Source: Akkermansia muciniphila (lineage in GTDB: Bacteria; Verrucomicrobiota; Verrucomicrobiia; Verrucomicrobiales; Akkermansiaceae). From it: 64,000 bases of DNA. Location of the stretch: contig NZ_CP114598.1 in NCBI RefSeq assembly GCF_030848305.1, positions 744,001-808,000 of the forward strand, written 5' to 3'. The notes under the pieces are model-generated. The model saw nothing but the letters and a program-made list of their open reading frames with translations, was not told the DNA's origin and searched no databases. Below are positions 50,756-60,403 of this stretch, in pieces. Every line of letters begins with the position of its first letter. The first letter of the stretch is position 1. Both the position numbers and the translations under genes were made by a program.

Positions 50756-53045
50756 GACCTTACGCAAACGACTGACAGACAGGGAACACCCGGCACGCCT
50801 CCATCTCATTGGAGTAGCCGGGTCAGGCATGTCCGGCCTGGCGCTCATGCTGATGGAAATGGGGCACCGGGTGAGCGGCTGCGACCGGGTGACCAGCGCG
50901 GAGACCGAACGGCTCCAAAGCCTGGGACTGTCTTTTTCCTGCCCGCATTCCGCAGACGCCGTTTCCGATGCGGAAATTGTCATTTATTCCAGCGCCATCC
51001 GGGCGGACAATCCGGCCCTGGCGGCAGCGCGCAAGCTGAATATTCCCTGCATGCGCCGCGCGGAATGCCTGGCGGCCATTCTGAACGGGAAGAAAGGAGT
51101 CGTGGTCTCCGGCACGCATGGAAAAACCACCACTTCAGCCCTCTGCGCGCACCTGATGAGGGAAGGCCGCATGCGTCCGTGCCACTATGTGGGGGCGGAA
51201 ATTCCCGTGCTGGGAACCAACGCCCACTGGAATGAAGACAGCGAATACCTGGTGGCGGAAGGGGACGAAAGCGACGGCACGCTGGTCAATTACATTCCGG
51301 AGCACAGCATTGTCCTCAACATTGAACCGGAACACCTGGACCACTACAGGGATCTGGATGAAATCAAGGCCGTGTTCGACCAGCTTTGTTCGCAGACGCG
51401 CGGCAAGATTATCTATTGCCGCGCGCATCCCGGCGCTGCGGATGTCTGCGCCAAATACCCCAATTCCATTTCCTACGGCTGGTCCGATGCGGACTATACC
51501 GCTACGGACGTGCAGGAACGCCGCGGCCGCACCCTGTTCACCGTATTGAAGGGGAAAGAGGAACTGGGCCGCGTGGAACTGGGCATCCCCGGACGCCACA
51601 ATGTCCTGAATTCCCTGGCCGCGATTGCGCTGGCAACGGAACTGGGCGTGGATTTCCCGGCGGTGACGCGGGGCCTGGCCTCCTTCGCGGGAGCCAAACG
51701 GCGCTTTGAAACCAAATATCTTTCCTCCTCCATCCGGATTGTGGACGACTACGGCCACCACCCCACGGAGATAGCCGCCACGCTCCAAACTGCCCGTTCC
51801 CTCCAGCCGAACCGTCTGGTAGTTTACTTCCAGCCGCACCGCTACACGCGCACGCAGCTCCTAGCGGATGACTTCGGCAAGGTGCTTCAGGAAGCGGACC
51901 TCGTTTTTGTGGCGGATGTGTATCCCGCCAGCGAACTGCCCATTGAAGGGGTAAGCGGGCAGACGATCATTAACGCCATGCACAGGCACGGCCCTGTGGA
52001 AACCCGTTACCTTCCCGACCTGGGCACAGCCCACCATGCCATTGGCAACGAACTGAAACCGGGAGACCTGTTCCTGACGCTGGGAGCCGGGAACGTTCAT
52101 GAATGCGGCATGCGCATCGCGCGCGACCTGGCCCTGCTGGAAGACCTGGAACGCACTGCGGGCGGCTCTCTGGAAGGCAAGCTGTACGAACCCATGTCAC
52201 GCCATACGACCATGGGGGTAGGCGGCTGCGCCCAATACTGGCTGGAACCTTCCACCTTCTCCGGAATGCAGGCTGCCGTCAATTATTGCCGGGACAGGAA
52301 TATCCCCGTCCACGTCATTGGCCGCGGCTCCAACATCATTGTCAGGGACGGAGGCCTGCGCGGCGCCGTCATCCACCCCTCCGGGGGAGAATTCGATGTG
52401 CTGGAAATCCAGGGGAACCGCCTCACCGCCGGAGCGGGCGTGCGGCTGAAAAAACTGGTTTCCGCCGCTGTCCAGAACGGCCTTGGCGGCCTGGAATGGA
52501 TGGACGGCATCCCCGGCAACGTGGGGGGAAGCCTCCGCATGAACGCCGGAGCCATGGGCACGGACATGGTCAACAACCTCGTCTCCGTCACCTGTCTGGA
52601 TGAAGACGGGGAAATCCGCAGCCATACAAGGGAAGAATTGAACGCCCAGTACCGTTCCATTCCGGACCTGGTCCACAACTTTGTGCTTCAGGCCGTGTTT
52701 GAGGCGCGGCCCGCCCCTGCGGAAGAAATGGAACGGCTTCTGGAGGCGGCGCGGGCCAAGCGGAAGCTTTCCCAGCCCGTCGGGGCCAGCGCCGGCTGCA
52801 TCTTCAAGAACCCGCCGGAAATCCCGGCAGGCAGGCTCATTGATGAACTGGGGCTGAAAAGCGCCTGCGTGGGAGACGCCTGCGTATCAGACGTGCACGC
52901 CAATTTTATCATCAACCGGGGTCATGCCAGAGCGAGGGACATCACCATCCTGATCGACATGATCCGCAAGGAGGCTATGGAAAACCGCGGCATCGACCTG
53001 AAATCGGAAGCCCAGGTCATCGGAGACCGGGACCCCCAGTTTTAA
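50748..53045 (+). CDS. murC/murB: MurC-MurB fusion: MurNAc:L-Ala ligase plus UDP-GlcNAc-enolpyruvate reductase
   Basis: One 765-residue protein does two consecutive cytoplasmic steps in reverse domain order. MurC (about 1-460): HLIGVAGSGMSGLALML, VSGTHGKTTTSALCAHL, GDESDGTL, NIEPEHLDHY, DDYGHHPTEIAATL and YFQPHRYTRTQ. MurB (about 475-765): TTMGVGGCAQYW, VIGRGSNIIVRDGGLRG for FAD, NGLGGLEWMDGIPGNVGGSLRMNAGA, AGCIFKNP and VSDVHANFI, type I-like with an Ala-Gly-Cys at the position of the catalytic Ser. The linker is short. ATG 50748 overlaps murG; ATG 50736 is the alternative. Fusions of this kind are known in some other lineages. Confidence 0.95.
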   Translation: MIETLRKRLTDREHPARLHLIGVAGSGMSGLALMLMEMGHRVSGCDRVTSAETERLQSLGLSFSCPHSADAVSDAEIVIYSSAIRADNPALAAARKLNIPCMRRAECLAAILNGKKGVVVSGTHGKTTTSALCAHLMREGRMRPCHYVGAEIPVLGTNAHWNEDSEYLVAEGDESDGTLVNYIPEHSIVLNIEPEHLDHYRDLDEIKAVFDQLCSQTRGKIIYCRAHPGAADVCAKYPNSISYGWSDADYTATDVQERRGRTLFTVLKGKEELGRVELGIPGRHNVLNSLAAIALATELGVDFPAVTRGLASFAGAKRRFETKYLSSSIRIVDDYGHHPTEIAATLQTARSLQPNRLVVYFQPHRYTRTQLLADDFGKVLQEADLVFVADVYPASELPIEGVSGQTIINAMHRHGPVETRYLPDLGTAHHAIGNELKPGDLFLTLGAGNVHECGMRIARDLALLEDLERTAGGSLEGKLYEPMSRHTTMGVGGCAQYWLEPSTFSGMQAAVNYCRDRNIPVHVIGRGSNIIVRDGGLRGAVIHPSGGEFDVLEIQGNRLTAGAGVRLKKLVSAAVQNGLGGLEWMDGIPGNVGGSLRMNAGAMGTDMVNNLVSVTCLDEDGEIRSHTREELNAQYRSIPDLVHNFVLQAVFEARPAPAEEMERLLEAARAKRKLSQPVGASAGCIFKNPPEIPAGRLIDELGLKSACVGDACVSDVHANFIINRGHARARDITILIDMIRKEAMENRGIDLKSEAQVIGDRDPQF

Positions 53046-53067
53046 CCCACTCACTATTTATTCCCAT

Positions 53068-54003
53068 ATGAACACTCTCAAGCGCGACCTCAAAATCGCC
53101 CTCCTGCTCGGCGGCCCGGGGGCAGAACGGGAAGTATCCCTCGTTTCCGGCAACTCCGTTTACGACGCCCTGTGCCGGGCCGGATTCACCGATGTAACGA
53201 AGGTGGACGTGCACGGCCCGGATTTCCGGCTGCCGGAAGGCACGGAGCTGGCCTACAACATTATCCACGGCACGTTCGGCGAGGACGGAACCCTTCAGGC
53301 TATTCTGGAAGAACGCGGCATTCCGTACACAGGGGCCGGCTCCCGTGCCAGCGCCCTGTGCTTTGACAAATCCGCATCCAAGAAAGTATTTCTGGATGCG
53401 GGGGTTCCTACACCGCAAGCGGAGATTCTGGACTGTTCCAACGGCATTGTGATGCCGTCCCTTCCCCTGCCCTTCGTCATTAAGCCTCCCTGCGAGGGCT
53501 CCAGCGTGGGCGTCCACATCGTCCGCAGGCAGGAGGATGTGCTCCCCGCCATGGAGGAAGCCGTAACCCACGGCACCACCGTATTGGTGGAAGAGTTCAT
53601 TCAAGGCAAGGAACTGACGGTCGGCATCCTGGACGGGAAAGCCCTTCCCGTCATTCATATCTGCCCCCGCTCCGGCTTCTACGACCTGAGCAACAAATAC
53701 CCGTGGATGAATATGGGCGGCGGCACGGATTATATCTGCCCGGCGGATCTCCCGGAAGAAACCGCCGCCAAGGTGCAGGAAGCGGCCCTGAAAGCCTACA
53801 AGGCCGCCGGCGTGGAAGTGTACGGCCGCGTGGACGTCCTGCTGCGCGAAGAAGACGGCGCCCCCTTCGTGCTGGAAATCAACACCATTCCCGGCATGAC
53901 CCCTTCCAGCCTGCTTCCCAAGGCTGCGGCGGCCTCCGGATGGCCCTACGAAAACCTTTGCGAAAAAATAGCGGAATTATCGCTAGCCACCCCCCGTAAA
54001 TAA
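53068..54003 (+). CDS. ddl: D-alanine:D-alanine ligase
   Basis: Makes the D-Ala-D-Ala end of the stem peptide for MurF. The 311-residue ATP-grasp enzyme has KIALLLGGPGAEREVSLVSG (the Glu that binds the first D-Ala), NIIHGTFGEDGTLQAIL, YTGAGSRASALCFDK, the ATP-binding PFVIKPPCEGSSVGVHIV, and the metal and substrate loop VYGRVDVLLREE with LEINTIPGMT. All key regions are intact. A frame of normal spacing (22 bp) follows murC-murB. Confidence 0.96.
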   Translation: MNTLKRDLKIALLLGGPGAEREVSLVSGNSVYDALCRAGFTDVTKVDVHGPDFRLPEGTELAYNIIHGTFGEDGTLQAILEERGIPYTGAGSRASALCFDKSASKKVFLDAGVPTPQAEILDCSNGIVMPSLPLPFVIKPPCEGSSVGVHIVRRQEDVLPAMEEAVTHGTTVLVEEFIQGKELTVGILDGKALPVIHICPRSGFYDLSNKYPWMNMGGGTDYICPADLPEETAAKVQEAALKAYKAAGVEVYGRVDVLLREEDGAPFVLEINTIPGMTPSSLLPKAAAASGWPYENLCEKIAELSLATPRK

Positions 54004-54047
54004 CGTAATATCTGACAGAGGGCGGGGAGTCGCCCCCGCACCCCCCG

Positions 54048-54998
54048 ATGTCGCACAAAGCCACAACGCCAGTCCCCCGTTCCGCCAAAAGGCCGGAAAT
54101 GCTTCTTCTGGAACGGGAGGCCAGAAGAGAGACCATCGAACGCAAGGGCAAAAACTACCGTTTTTGGCTCTTCCGGCGCAAGCTGTACCACACTGTCACC
54201 GTTTATGCGCTTATTTTCGGCCTGATCGGGGCGATCGTTTTTCTCTGGAAAGATTATATCCTCAAATACGACTGGCTTTCCATCGACACCGTCACCCTGA
54301 AAAGCAACGGCATTTTCAACTCTGAAGAGGCCTTTTCCGTCATGGGCATAGGTCCGCAGGACAATATTTTTTCCATAGACGCCGAAGAGCTGGAACAGCG
54401 CCTGGAAAAATGTCCCGCCATCCGCCGGGCTTCCGTCAAGCGCCAGATATCCTCCAACCCCACGCTGCTGGTGGACATTGACGCGCGCATCCCCGTAGCC
54501 TGGATTGACTGCCCGGAACTCGGAATTCACCCGGGAGACGCCAAATACGGCGCTTTGGCAGACAAGGAGGGCGTTATCTTCCCCTGCATGGAGCAAGTCC
54601 ACATGCCTTATATCCGGGAAAAGCGCATGCCTTCCGTGACGCTCAGGCCGCCCAGTTCCGGCAAACTCAGCTATGGCGTCAGCATCCGGGAACTGGAAGC
54701 GCCCATGAAACTGATTGAGCTGCTTTCCGGCACAGTAACGGAATACCTCCCCAGCATCGTCTCCATCACGACACCCAACGACTGGTCTTTCTGTGTGCGT
54801 TTTACTAATGACTGCCAGGCTACTTTCAGCCACTACGGCTTGGAACACCAGGTGGAAAAATTGTCCCGCGCCCTCCGGCACGCACGCCAGACGCACCGTA
54901 AAATCAGTTCCATCAACCTGATTCCGGAGCACAACATTCCCGTCATCTTTGACGATTCCTACGAAGATATTCCCCTCGCGGAGCCCATTGCAGAATAA
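54048..54998 (+). CDS. ftsQ: Cell division protein FtsQ
   Basis: A 316-residue bitopic division protein. It has a charged cytoplasmic region (1-48), one membrane helix (about 49-68, TVTVYALIFGLIGAIVFLW), then the POTRA domain starting DWLSIDTVTLKSNGIFN with ELEQRLEKCPAIRRASVKRQ. The beta domain contains NPTLLVDIDARIPVAWID, the usual FtsQ signature region. It joins FtsL and FtsB in activating septal synthesis. It is the last gene of the cluster here: ftsA and ftsZ, which often follow, are absent, and recA comes next after about 225 bp. Confidence 0.9.
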   Translation: MSHKATTPVPRSAKRPEMLLLEREARRETIERKGKNYRFWLFRRKLYHTVTVYALIFGLIGAIVFLWKDYILKYDWLSIDTVTLKSNGIFNSEEAFSVMGIGPQDNIFSIDAEELEQRLEKCPAIRRASVKRQISSNPTLLVDIDARIPVAWIDCPELGIHPGDAKYGALADKEGVIFPCMEQVHMPYIREKRMPSVTLRPPSSGKLSYGVSIRELEAPMKLIELLSGTVTEYLPSIVSITTPNDWSFCVRFTNDCQATFSHYGLEHQVEKLSRALRHARQTHRKISSINLIPEHNIPVIFDDSYEDIPLAEPIAE

Positions 54999-55162
54999 TG
55001 CTGCCCGGACGCTCTCCGGAAAAGACGGGTTCTTCCCCGGTTCCAGACTTCTTTTCCTCTCCCGTTCCCCGGTTTTCCCTAATTTCCAGCCGAACGGGAC
55101 ACCCGGTTTTCACAAGATTCTCCCCATGTCAGAATTCTGTTCTTTCTCAATGGGGAATGCGT

Positions 55163-55211
55163 CTGTGAAGACCTACAGAACACTTGCCAATAAAGCTGTG
55201 CCGGCTATACT
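55163..55211 (+). promoter_or_regulatory. recA promoter with SOS-box-like palindrome
   Basis: Promoter: TTGCCA (55184-55189), 16 bases, TATACT (55206-55211), 12 bp before the start codon. Directly upstream is CTGTGAAGACCTACAG (55163-55178), a CTGT-N8-ACAG palindrome like the LexA box of gammaproteobacteria. Verrucomicrobial LexA may use other motifs, so the operator call is tentative. Confidence 0.5.
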
Positions 55212-55223
55212 GTGCCACAATAT

Positions 55224-56264
55224 ATGAGCAACGAAACACCTTTATCCCCCGAAGCGGAAAAACTGGCGGCAGCCCGCAAGCGCAACCTTGACCTGGCCCT
55301 CTCCCAAATCCAGAAAGACTTCGGCGAAAACGCCATTATGCGCCTTGGAGACAACGCCAAAATGGAAGTGGACGTCATTCCCACGGGCAACCTCCTGATT
55401 GACCGCGCCCTGGGTGTGGGCGGCTTTGCCCGCGGCCGGATTGTGGAAATCTACGGCCCGGAATCCTCCGGTAAAACCACACTGACCCTGACGGCTATCG
55501 CTCAGGCCCAGAAATCCGGAGGCCTGGCTGCGTTCATTGACGTGGAACACGCGCTGGATCCCCAGTATGCCGCCCGCCTGGGAGTGAACCTGGACGACCT
55601 GCTGGTTTCCCAGCCAAGCTCCGGCGAAGAAGCCCTGCAAATCTGCGAGGCTCTTGTCCGCTCCAACGCCATTGACGTCATCGTGGTGGACTCCGTGGCC
55701 GCACTGGTCACCAAGCAGGAGCTGGAAGGAGAAATCGGGGATTCCACGGTAGGAGCCCAGGCCCGTTTGATGTCCGCCGCCCTCCGCAAGCTCACCAGCT
55801 TCATCTCCAAGGCCCGCACCGTCTGCATCTTCACCAACCAGATCCGTGAAAAAATCGGCGTTATGTTCGGCAGTCCGGAAACCACCCCCGGCGGCCGCGC
55901 CCTGAAATTCTACGCCTCCGTACGCGTGGACATCCGCCGCACCGGCCAGATCAAGGGCAGCGACGGCGTTGTGGCCGGAAACCGCACCAAAATCAAGGTA
56001 GTTAAGAACAAGGTAGCCCCTCCCTTCACGGAATGCGAATTCGACATCATGTACAATGAAGGCATCTCCTCCGTGGGCAGCCTGCTGGACCTGGCGATGG
56101 AATATGACATCATCCAGAAGCGCGGTTCTTGGATCAGCTATAACGGCAGCCAGATCGCCCAGGGCCGCGACGCCGCCAAGGAAGCCCTCAAATCCAACCA
56201 GGAGCTGTACGCGGAAATTGAAGAACAGGTCAAGGCCAAAATGGACGAGAAGACCGCCAAATAA
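55224..56264 (+). CDS. recA: Recombinase RecA
   Basis: Forms filaments on single-stranded DNA, drives strand exchange and triggers LexA self-cleavage in the SOS response. The 346 residues from the ATG at 55224 ([13 protein letters not shown]) fit the family. Seen: Walker [23 protein letters not shown], Walker [13 protein letters not shown], loop 1 [17 protein letters not shown], the [21 protein letters not shown] region, and the [12 protein letters not shown]-terminal segment. It has its own promoter and a strong terminator. Confidence 0.98.
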   Translation: MSNETPLSPEAEKLAAARKRNLDLALSQIQKDFGENAIMRLGDNAKMEVDVIPTGNLLIDRALGVGGFARGRIVEIYGPESSGKTTLTLTAIAQAQKSGGLAAFIDVEHALDPQYAARLGVNLDDLLVSQPSSGEEALQICEALVRSNAIDVIVVDSVAALVTKQELEGEIGDSTVGAQARLMSAALRKLTSFISKARTVCIFTNQIREKIGVMFGSPETTPGGRALKFYASVRVDIRRTGQIKGSDGVVAGNRTKIKVVKNKVAPPFTECEFDIMYNEGISSVGSLLDLAMEYDIIQKRGSWISYNGSQIAQGRDAAKEALKSNQELYAEIEEQVKAKMDEKTAK

Positions 56265-56300
56265 TCCCGCCTGTTCCCGCCCCCTCACCGCCATTCCAGG

Positions 56301-56333
56301 GCGGCTCCCCCTCCCGGGAGCCGCTTTTTTTCT
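56301..56333 (+). terminator. Terminator of recA
   Basis: A 9-bp GC-rich perfect stem (GCGGCTCCC 56301-56309 with 56316-56324), 6-base loop, followed by seven T and CTTT. Confidence 0.93.
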
Positions 56334-56424
56334 TTCCGGAAACAGAAGCGCAAAAGAATCTTTCATGGGAACTTTTCCCTTGTGCGTCATGAAAAATCCG
56401 TTAGTCTGGATGTGATATCTTCCT

Positions 56425-57444
56425 ATGTATCCGACCTCTCGCACATCATTTGCAGCCGTGCTCGGCGTTGTGGGCATGTTTCTGCTGACGTTGTCCACGG
56501 CCTTCGGATGGAATCCGGAAATCATTAATGGAGTGCAGTATATTCCGATGTCCGAGGTGCGCACCCATTACAAACTGACCAGGGAACGCACGGAAGGGCG
56601 TCAGAAAGTTTACGAGGTGCCGGAAAAGGTTCAAATCCGTATCCAGGCGCGCAGCCAGGATATGTTCATGAACAACATGAAGTTCGTGCTGTCCTATCCT
56701 GTGGCTGACCATCCCTCCAAGGGGTTGATGGTTTCCAATATGGACCTGCACAAAATCATTGATCCGGTTCTGCGTCCCACTTACATCGCCAACCGCCGCA
56801 GTTTCAACACAGTAGTCATTGATCCCGGCCACGGCGGACATGACAGCGGCACGCGCAACCGCATCAACAGGGAAGCGGATATCAACCTCTCCGTGGGCAA
56901 AAAACTGCGCGATCGCCTCAAAGCCATGGGCTACCAGGTGGTGATGACCCGTGACACGGACAACTTCATTGCCCTCCAGGACCGCGTCCGCATTGCCAAC
57001 AGGCACAACAACGCCATCTTCATCAGCATCCACTTCAATGACGGGGGCTCCTCTGCCCGCGGGGTGGAAACCTTCACGCTGGCGCCCGCGGGCACTTCCT
57101 CCTCCATGTCCCGCAATATCCGCCACGACGCTCTGCAGGGCAACGCCCAGGACAGCATGAACATCGCCCTGGCTACAGCCGTTCAGGGGCACATGCTGAA
57201 AGGGCCGCTTGCCATCAAGGAGGGCATTTCCATGGTGGACCGCGGCATCAAGCGCGCGCGCTATTCCGTGCTCTGCACCATCAAGCATCCCGCCATTCTG
57301 GTGGAAGGCGGTTTCATGTCCAACCCGCAGGAGGCCCTGCTTATCGCCACGGAGCGCTATCAGAATTTCATGGCCTCTTCCCTGGCCGCCGCCGTGCATC
57401 AATACCGCACCGCCCTTGGCCAGCAAGTGCGCAGAACGCGCTGA
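56425..57444 (+). CDS. Secreted N-acetylmuramoyl-L-alanine amidase (Amidase_3)
   Basis: Cuts the bond between MurNAc and the stem peptide, usually to separate daughter cells. The 339-residue protein has a signal peptide (about 1-28, ending TAFGWN), an N-terminal beta-rich domain of about 100 residues, and a zinc Amidase_3 domain from about 130. Ligands and catalytic residues are in VIDPGHGGHDSG (His), NREADINLSV (Glu), FISIHFND (His) and VEGGFMSNPQE (Glu). An HDALQGNAQDS insertion follows the SIHFN part. It starts after the recA terminator and lies 35 bp upstream of lipB. Confidence 0.92.
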   Translation: MYPTSRTSFAAVLGVVGMFLLTLSTAFGWNPEIINGVQYIPMSEVRTHYKLTRERTEGRQKVYEVPEKVQIRIQARSQDMFMNNMKFVLSYPVADHPSKGLMVSNMDLHKIIDPVLRPTYIANRRSFNTVVIDPGHGGHDSGTRNRINREADINLSVGKKLRDRLKAMGYQVVMTRDTDNFIALQDRVRIANRHNNAIFISIHFNDGGSSARGVETFTLAPAGTSSSMSRNIRHDALQGNAQDSMNIALATAVQGHMLKGPLAIKEGISMVDRGIKRARYSVLCTIKHPAILVEGGFMSNPQEALLIATERYQNFMASSLAAAVHQYRTALGQQVRRTR

Positions 57445-57479
57445 GTTCCCTAACTGTCCCGGGGCCTCCCTTCAGCAGC

Positions 57480-58118
57480 ATGAACATCATCCGCATTCCC
57501 GGCCTGGCAGATTACCAGGAAACCCTGCGGCTCCAGGAACAACTGGTTCAGGCTCATCAGGAAGATCCGGACAGGGAAAACGACCTGTTGCTGCTGGAAC
57601 ATGCCGGGGTTTATACCATCGGACGCACGCGGAATCATGCCAGCCTGCACCCCGGTTCCGTGCTTCCCTTTCCCGTTCATGAAATCAACCGCGGCGGCCA
57701 GGCCACCTACCACGGCCCCGGCCAGCTGGTCGGATACCCCATTACGGACCTGAACCGCTACGGCAGGGATCTGCACCGCTACGTCACCACCCTGGAACAT
57801 ACTCTGATTGAAACCTGTGCCCGGTTCGGCGTGCAGGCCCGCATCCGGGAAGGGCTGGTAGGCGTCTGGGTGGAAAACCGCAAAATAGCCTCCATCGGCG
57901 TCGGGGTGAAAAAATGGATTGCCATGCACGGCTTCGCCCTCAATGTAACCCGGGAATCCCTGCCTCCCTTCCTTGCTATTACCCCCTGCGGCATCCAGGG
58001 CGTGCAAATGACCTGCCTGGAGGATGAAATGTCCTCCCCCCCGCCGGAAGGAAACCTGTTGAAATGTTTCGGAGACGTTTTTGCAGCACTGTGGGAAGAA
58101 AAATTTCACCGGCATTAA
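57480..58118 (+). CDS. lipB: Octanoyl-[ACP]:protein octanoyltransferase
   Basis: Transfers octanoate from acyl carrier protein to lipoyl domains, the first step of lipoic acid synthesis. The 212-residue protein shows LLLLEHAGVYTIGRT, the conserved EINRGGQATYHGPGQLVGYP, the catalytic Lys in RKIASIGVGVKKWIAMHG, and the catalytic Cys in ITPCGIQG. All are as in the family. lipA is not in this window. Confidence 0.95.
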   Translation: MNIIRIPGLADYQETLRLQEQLVQAHQEDPDRENDLLLLEHAGVYTIGRTRNHASLHPGSVLPFPVHEINRGGQATYHGPGQLVGYPITDLNRYGRDLHRYVTTLEHTLIETCARFGVQARIREGLVGVWVENRKIASIGVGVKKWIAMHGFALNVTRESLPPFLAITPCGIQGVQMTCLEDEMSSPPPEGNLLKCFGDVFAALWEEKFHRH

Positions 58119-58320
58119 AAGAATCCGGAACGTGCAGAGGGCACGAAAACCATCCTTTCCTTAAAGGCGGAAAGGCGCCAAAGGCTGGAAAGAGGCCCAA
58201 TCAGACCATGAATGCAGAGGAAATGTTCAAAAAAACGCCTTCTGTAAGACACAGACCGTGTCAGCAATACGTCCTTGCATCTTGACGCGGTTCCCGAACG
58301 GACGGATGCTTATGTCAGCT

Positions 58321-59733
58321 ATGGGGAAAACGCTTTTCCAAAAAATCTGGGACGCTCATACCGTCGGCATCCTGCCGGATGGGAGAACGCAAATATTCAT
58401 CGCCACGCACCTGCTGCATGAAGTCACTTCTCCGCAGGCTTTCGGAATGGTCCGGGACCTGGGCCTGACCGTGCGTCACCCGGAACGTACCTTTGCCACC
58501 GTGGACCACATCATTCCCACGGACAACCAGGCGGAACCGTTCGCGGACGCCACGGCGGACGCCATGATCAGGGAACTGCGCCGGAACTGCGCTGAAAACG
58601 GCATCCGCTTTTTCGACATTCCCACCGGACTCCAGGGCATCGTGCATATGGTGGGGCCGGAACTCGGCATCACCCAGCCGGGCATGACTATCGTATGCGG
58701 AGACTCCCATACGGCCACGCACGGGGCCTTTGGCTCCATTGCCATGGGCATCGGCACCACGCAGGTGCGCGATGTGCTGGCCACGCAGACCCTGGCCCTC
58801 AGTCCGCTCAAGGTGCGCCGCATCAATGTGAACGGGAAACTGGCCCCCGGCGTGCGCGCCAAGGATGTGGCCCTGCACATCATCGGCCTTCTGGGAGCCA
58901 AGGGCGGCCTGGGCTTCGCCTATGAATACGGCGGCGACGTCATTGACGCCATGAGCATGGACGAACGCATGACCCTTTGCAACATGTCCATTGAAGGCGC
59001 GGCGCGCTGCGGCTACGTGAACCCCGACCAAACCACGGTGGAATACATCAAAGGACGCCTGTTCGCCCCCACCGGCGCGGACTGGGACAAAGCCGTGGAA
59101 CGCTGGCTGGGCTTCGCCTCCGACGCGGATGCGGAATACGATGAAATCGTGGAAATTGACGGGGCCTCCATTGAGCCTACGTTGACATGGGGCATTTCTC
59201 CGGACCAGAATACGGGCATCAGCGGCAGCACGCCCAACCCTTCCGACGCCGCGAACGACGATGAACGGAAGATGATCAACGAAGCGCTGGAATACATGAA
59301 ATTCCCCGCGGGCATGCCTCTTAAAGGGCTGCCGGTTCAAGTGTGCTTCGTAGGTTCCTGCACCAATGGCCGCATTTCAGACTTCCGGGAAGTGGCCGCC
59401 CTCATCAAGGGTCGCCATGTGGCCCCCGGCATCAGGGCTCTGGCCGTTCCCGGTTCCCAGATGACTGCCCGGCAATGCGAGGAAGAAGGCATCGCGGACA
59501 TTTTCCGTGAAGCCGGATTTGAATGGCGCCTGGCGGGCTGTTCCATGTGCCTGGCCATGAATCCGGACAAACTCCAGGGAGACCAGCTTTGCGCCAGCTC
59601 CTCCAACCGGAACTTCAAGGGACGGCAGGGAAGCCCCACCGGACGCACCCTGCTGATGAGCCCGGCCATGGTGGCCGCCGCCGCTCTGACCGGGAAAGTC
59701 TCTGATGCCCGCGAAGTATTCTCCCTGAATTAA
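58321..59733 (+). CDS. leuC: 3-isopropylmalate dehydratase large subunit
   Basis: With LeuD it isomerises 2-isopropylmalate to 3-isopropylmalate in leucine synthesis, using a 4Fe-4S cluster. From the ATG at 58321 ([16 protein letters not shown]) the protein has 470 residues; in-frame ATGs at 58306 and 58312 are possible. Seen: [44 protein letters not shown] (first cluster Cys) and [12 protein letters not shown] (the other two). It is followed 18 bp later by leuD. The 200-bp leader upstream shows no clear attenuator. Confidence 0.95.
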   Translation: MGKTLFQKIWDAHTVGILPDGRTQIFIATHLLHEVTSPQAFGMVRDLGLTVRHPERTFATVDHIIPTDNQAEPFADATADAMIRELRRNCAENGIRFFDIPTGLQGIVHMVGPELGITQPGMTIVCGDSHTATHGAFGSIAMGIGTTQVRDVLATQTLALSPLKVRRINVNGKLAPGVRAKDVALHIIGLLGAKGGLGFAYEYGGDVIDAMSMDERMTLCNMSIEGAARCGYVNPDQTTVEYIKGRLFAPTGADWDKAVERWLGFASDADAEYDEIVEIDGASIEPTLTWGISPDQNTGISGSTPNPSDAANDDERKMINEALEYMKFPAGMPLKGLPVQVCFVGSCTNGRISDFREVAALIKGRHVAPGIRALAVPGSQMTARQCEEEGIADIFREAGFEWRLAGCSMCLAMNPDKLQGDQLCASSSNRNFKGRQGSPTGRTLLMSPAMVAAAALTGKVSDAREVFSLN

Positions 59734-59751
59734 CTTTCCAATTTTCTCCTT

Positions 59752-60360
59752 ATGTCTCTGACCCAATTCACCTCCATCACCGGCACCTGCGTTCCCGTCC
59801 CGGGACCGGACATGGACACGGACCGCATCATCCCTGCCCGCTTCCTCAAATGCATCACGTTTGACGAACTGGCGGGAGTCATGTTCTGGGACGAACGCTT
59901 CGACGAAAACGGGCAATCCAAATCCCACCCGGTGGACGATCCCCGCTTCAAAGGGGCTTCCATCATTCTGGGCGGCTCCAACTTCGGCTGCGGTTCTTCC
60001 CGCGAACACGCCCCGCAGACTATCAAGCGTTCCGGCATCAAAGCCGTCATCGCGGAGTCTTTCGCGGAAATCTTCTTCGGCAACAGCACCGGCATCGGTT
60101 TGCCCTGCGTGTGCGCGTCTGCCGCCGATATTGCCGCTCTGGCACGGCACATTTCCGATCACCCGGAAACGGAAGTGACGATTGACCTCCTGAACATGAC
60201 AGTTTCCTGGAAGGAAGGCTCCTTCCCCATCCGGATGCCGGCGGAAGCCCGCGAAGCCCTGACCCGGGGCCGATGGGATTCCATTGCGGAACTGCTTGTC
60301 AACATGGACGCCGTAGAAAAGAAAAACGAAGAACTGCCCCGGGTCTCAGCCTCCTGCTGA
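59752..60360 (+). CDS. leuD: 3-isopropylmalate dehydratase small subunit
   Basis: Partner of LeuC; supplies the swivelling domain that completes the active site. The 202-residue protein has PGPDMDTDRIIPARFLK, SIILGGSNFGCGSSREHAPQ (the substrate-binding loop) and AVIAESFAEIFFGNS. Length and order are normal. It is translated just after leuC. The next gene is 43 bp away and unrelated by sequence. Confidence 0.95.
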   Translation: MSLTQFTSITGTCVPVPGPDMDTDRIIPARFLKCITFDELAGVMFWDERFDENGQSKSHPVDDPRFKGASIILGGSNFGCGSSREHAPQTIKRSGIKAVIAESFAEIFFGNSTGIGLPCVCASAADIAALARHISDHPETEVTIDLLNMTVSWKEGSFPIRMPAEAREALTRGRWDSIAELLVNMDAVEKKNEELPRVSASC

Positions 60361-60403
60361 TTCGGCATTCACCTTTTTCCTCCCCTTCTACCCCCTTCCC
60401 CAT

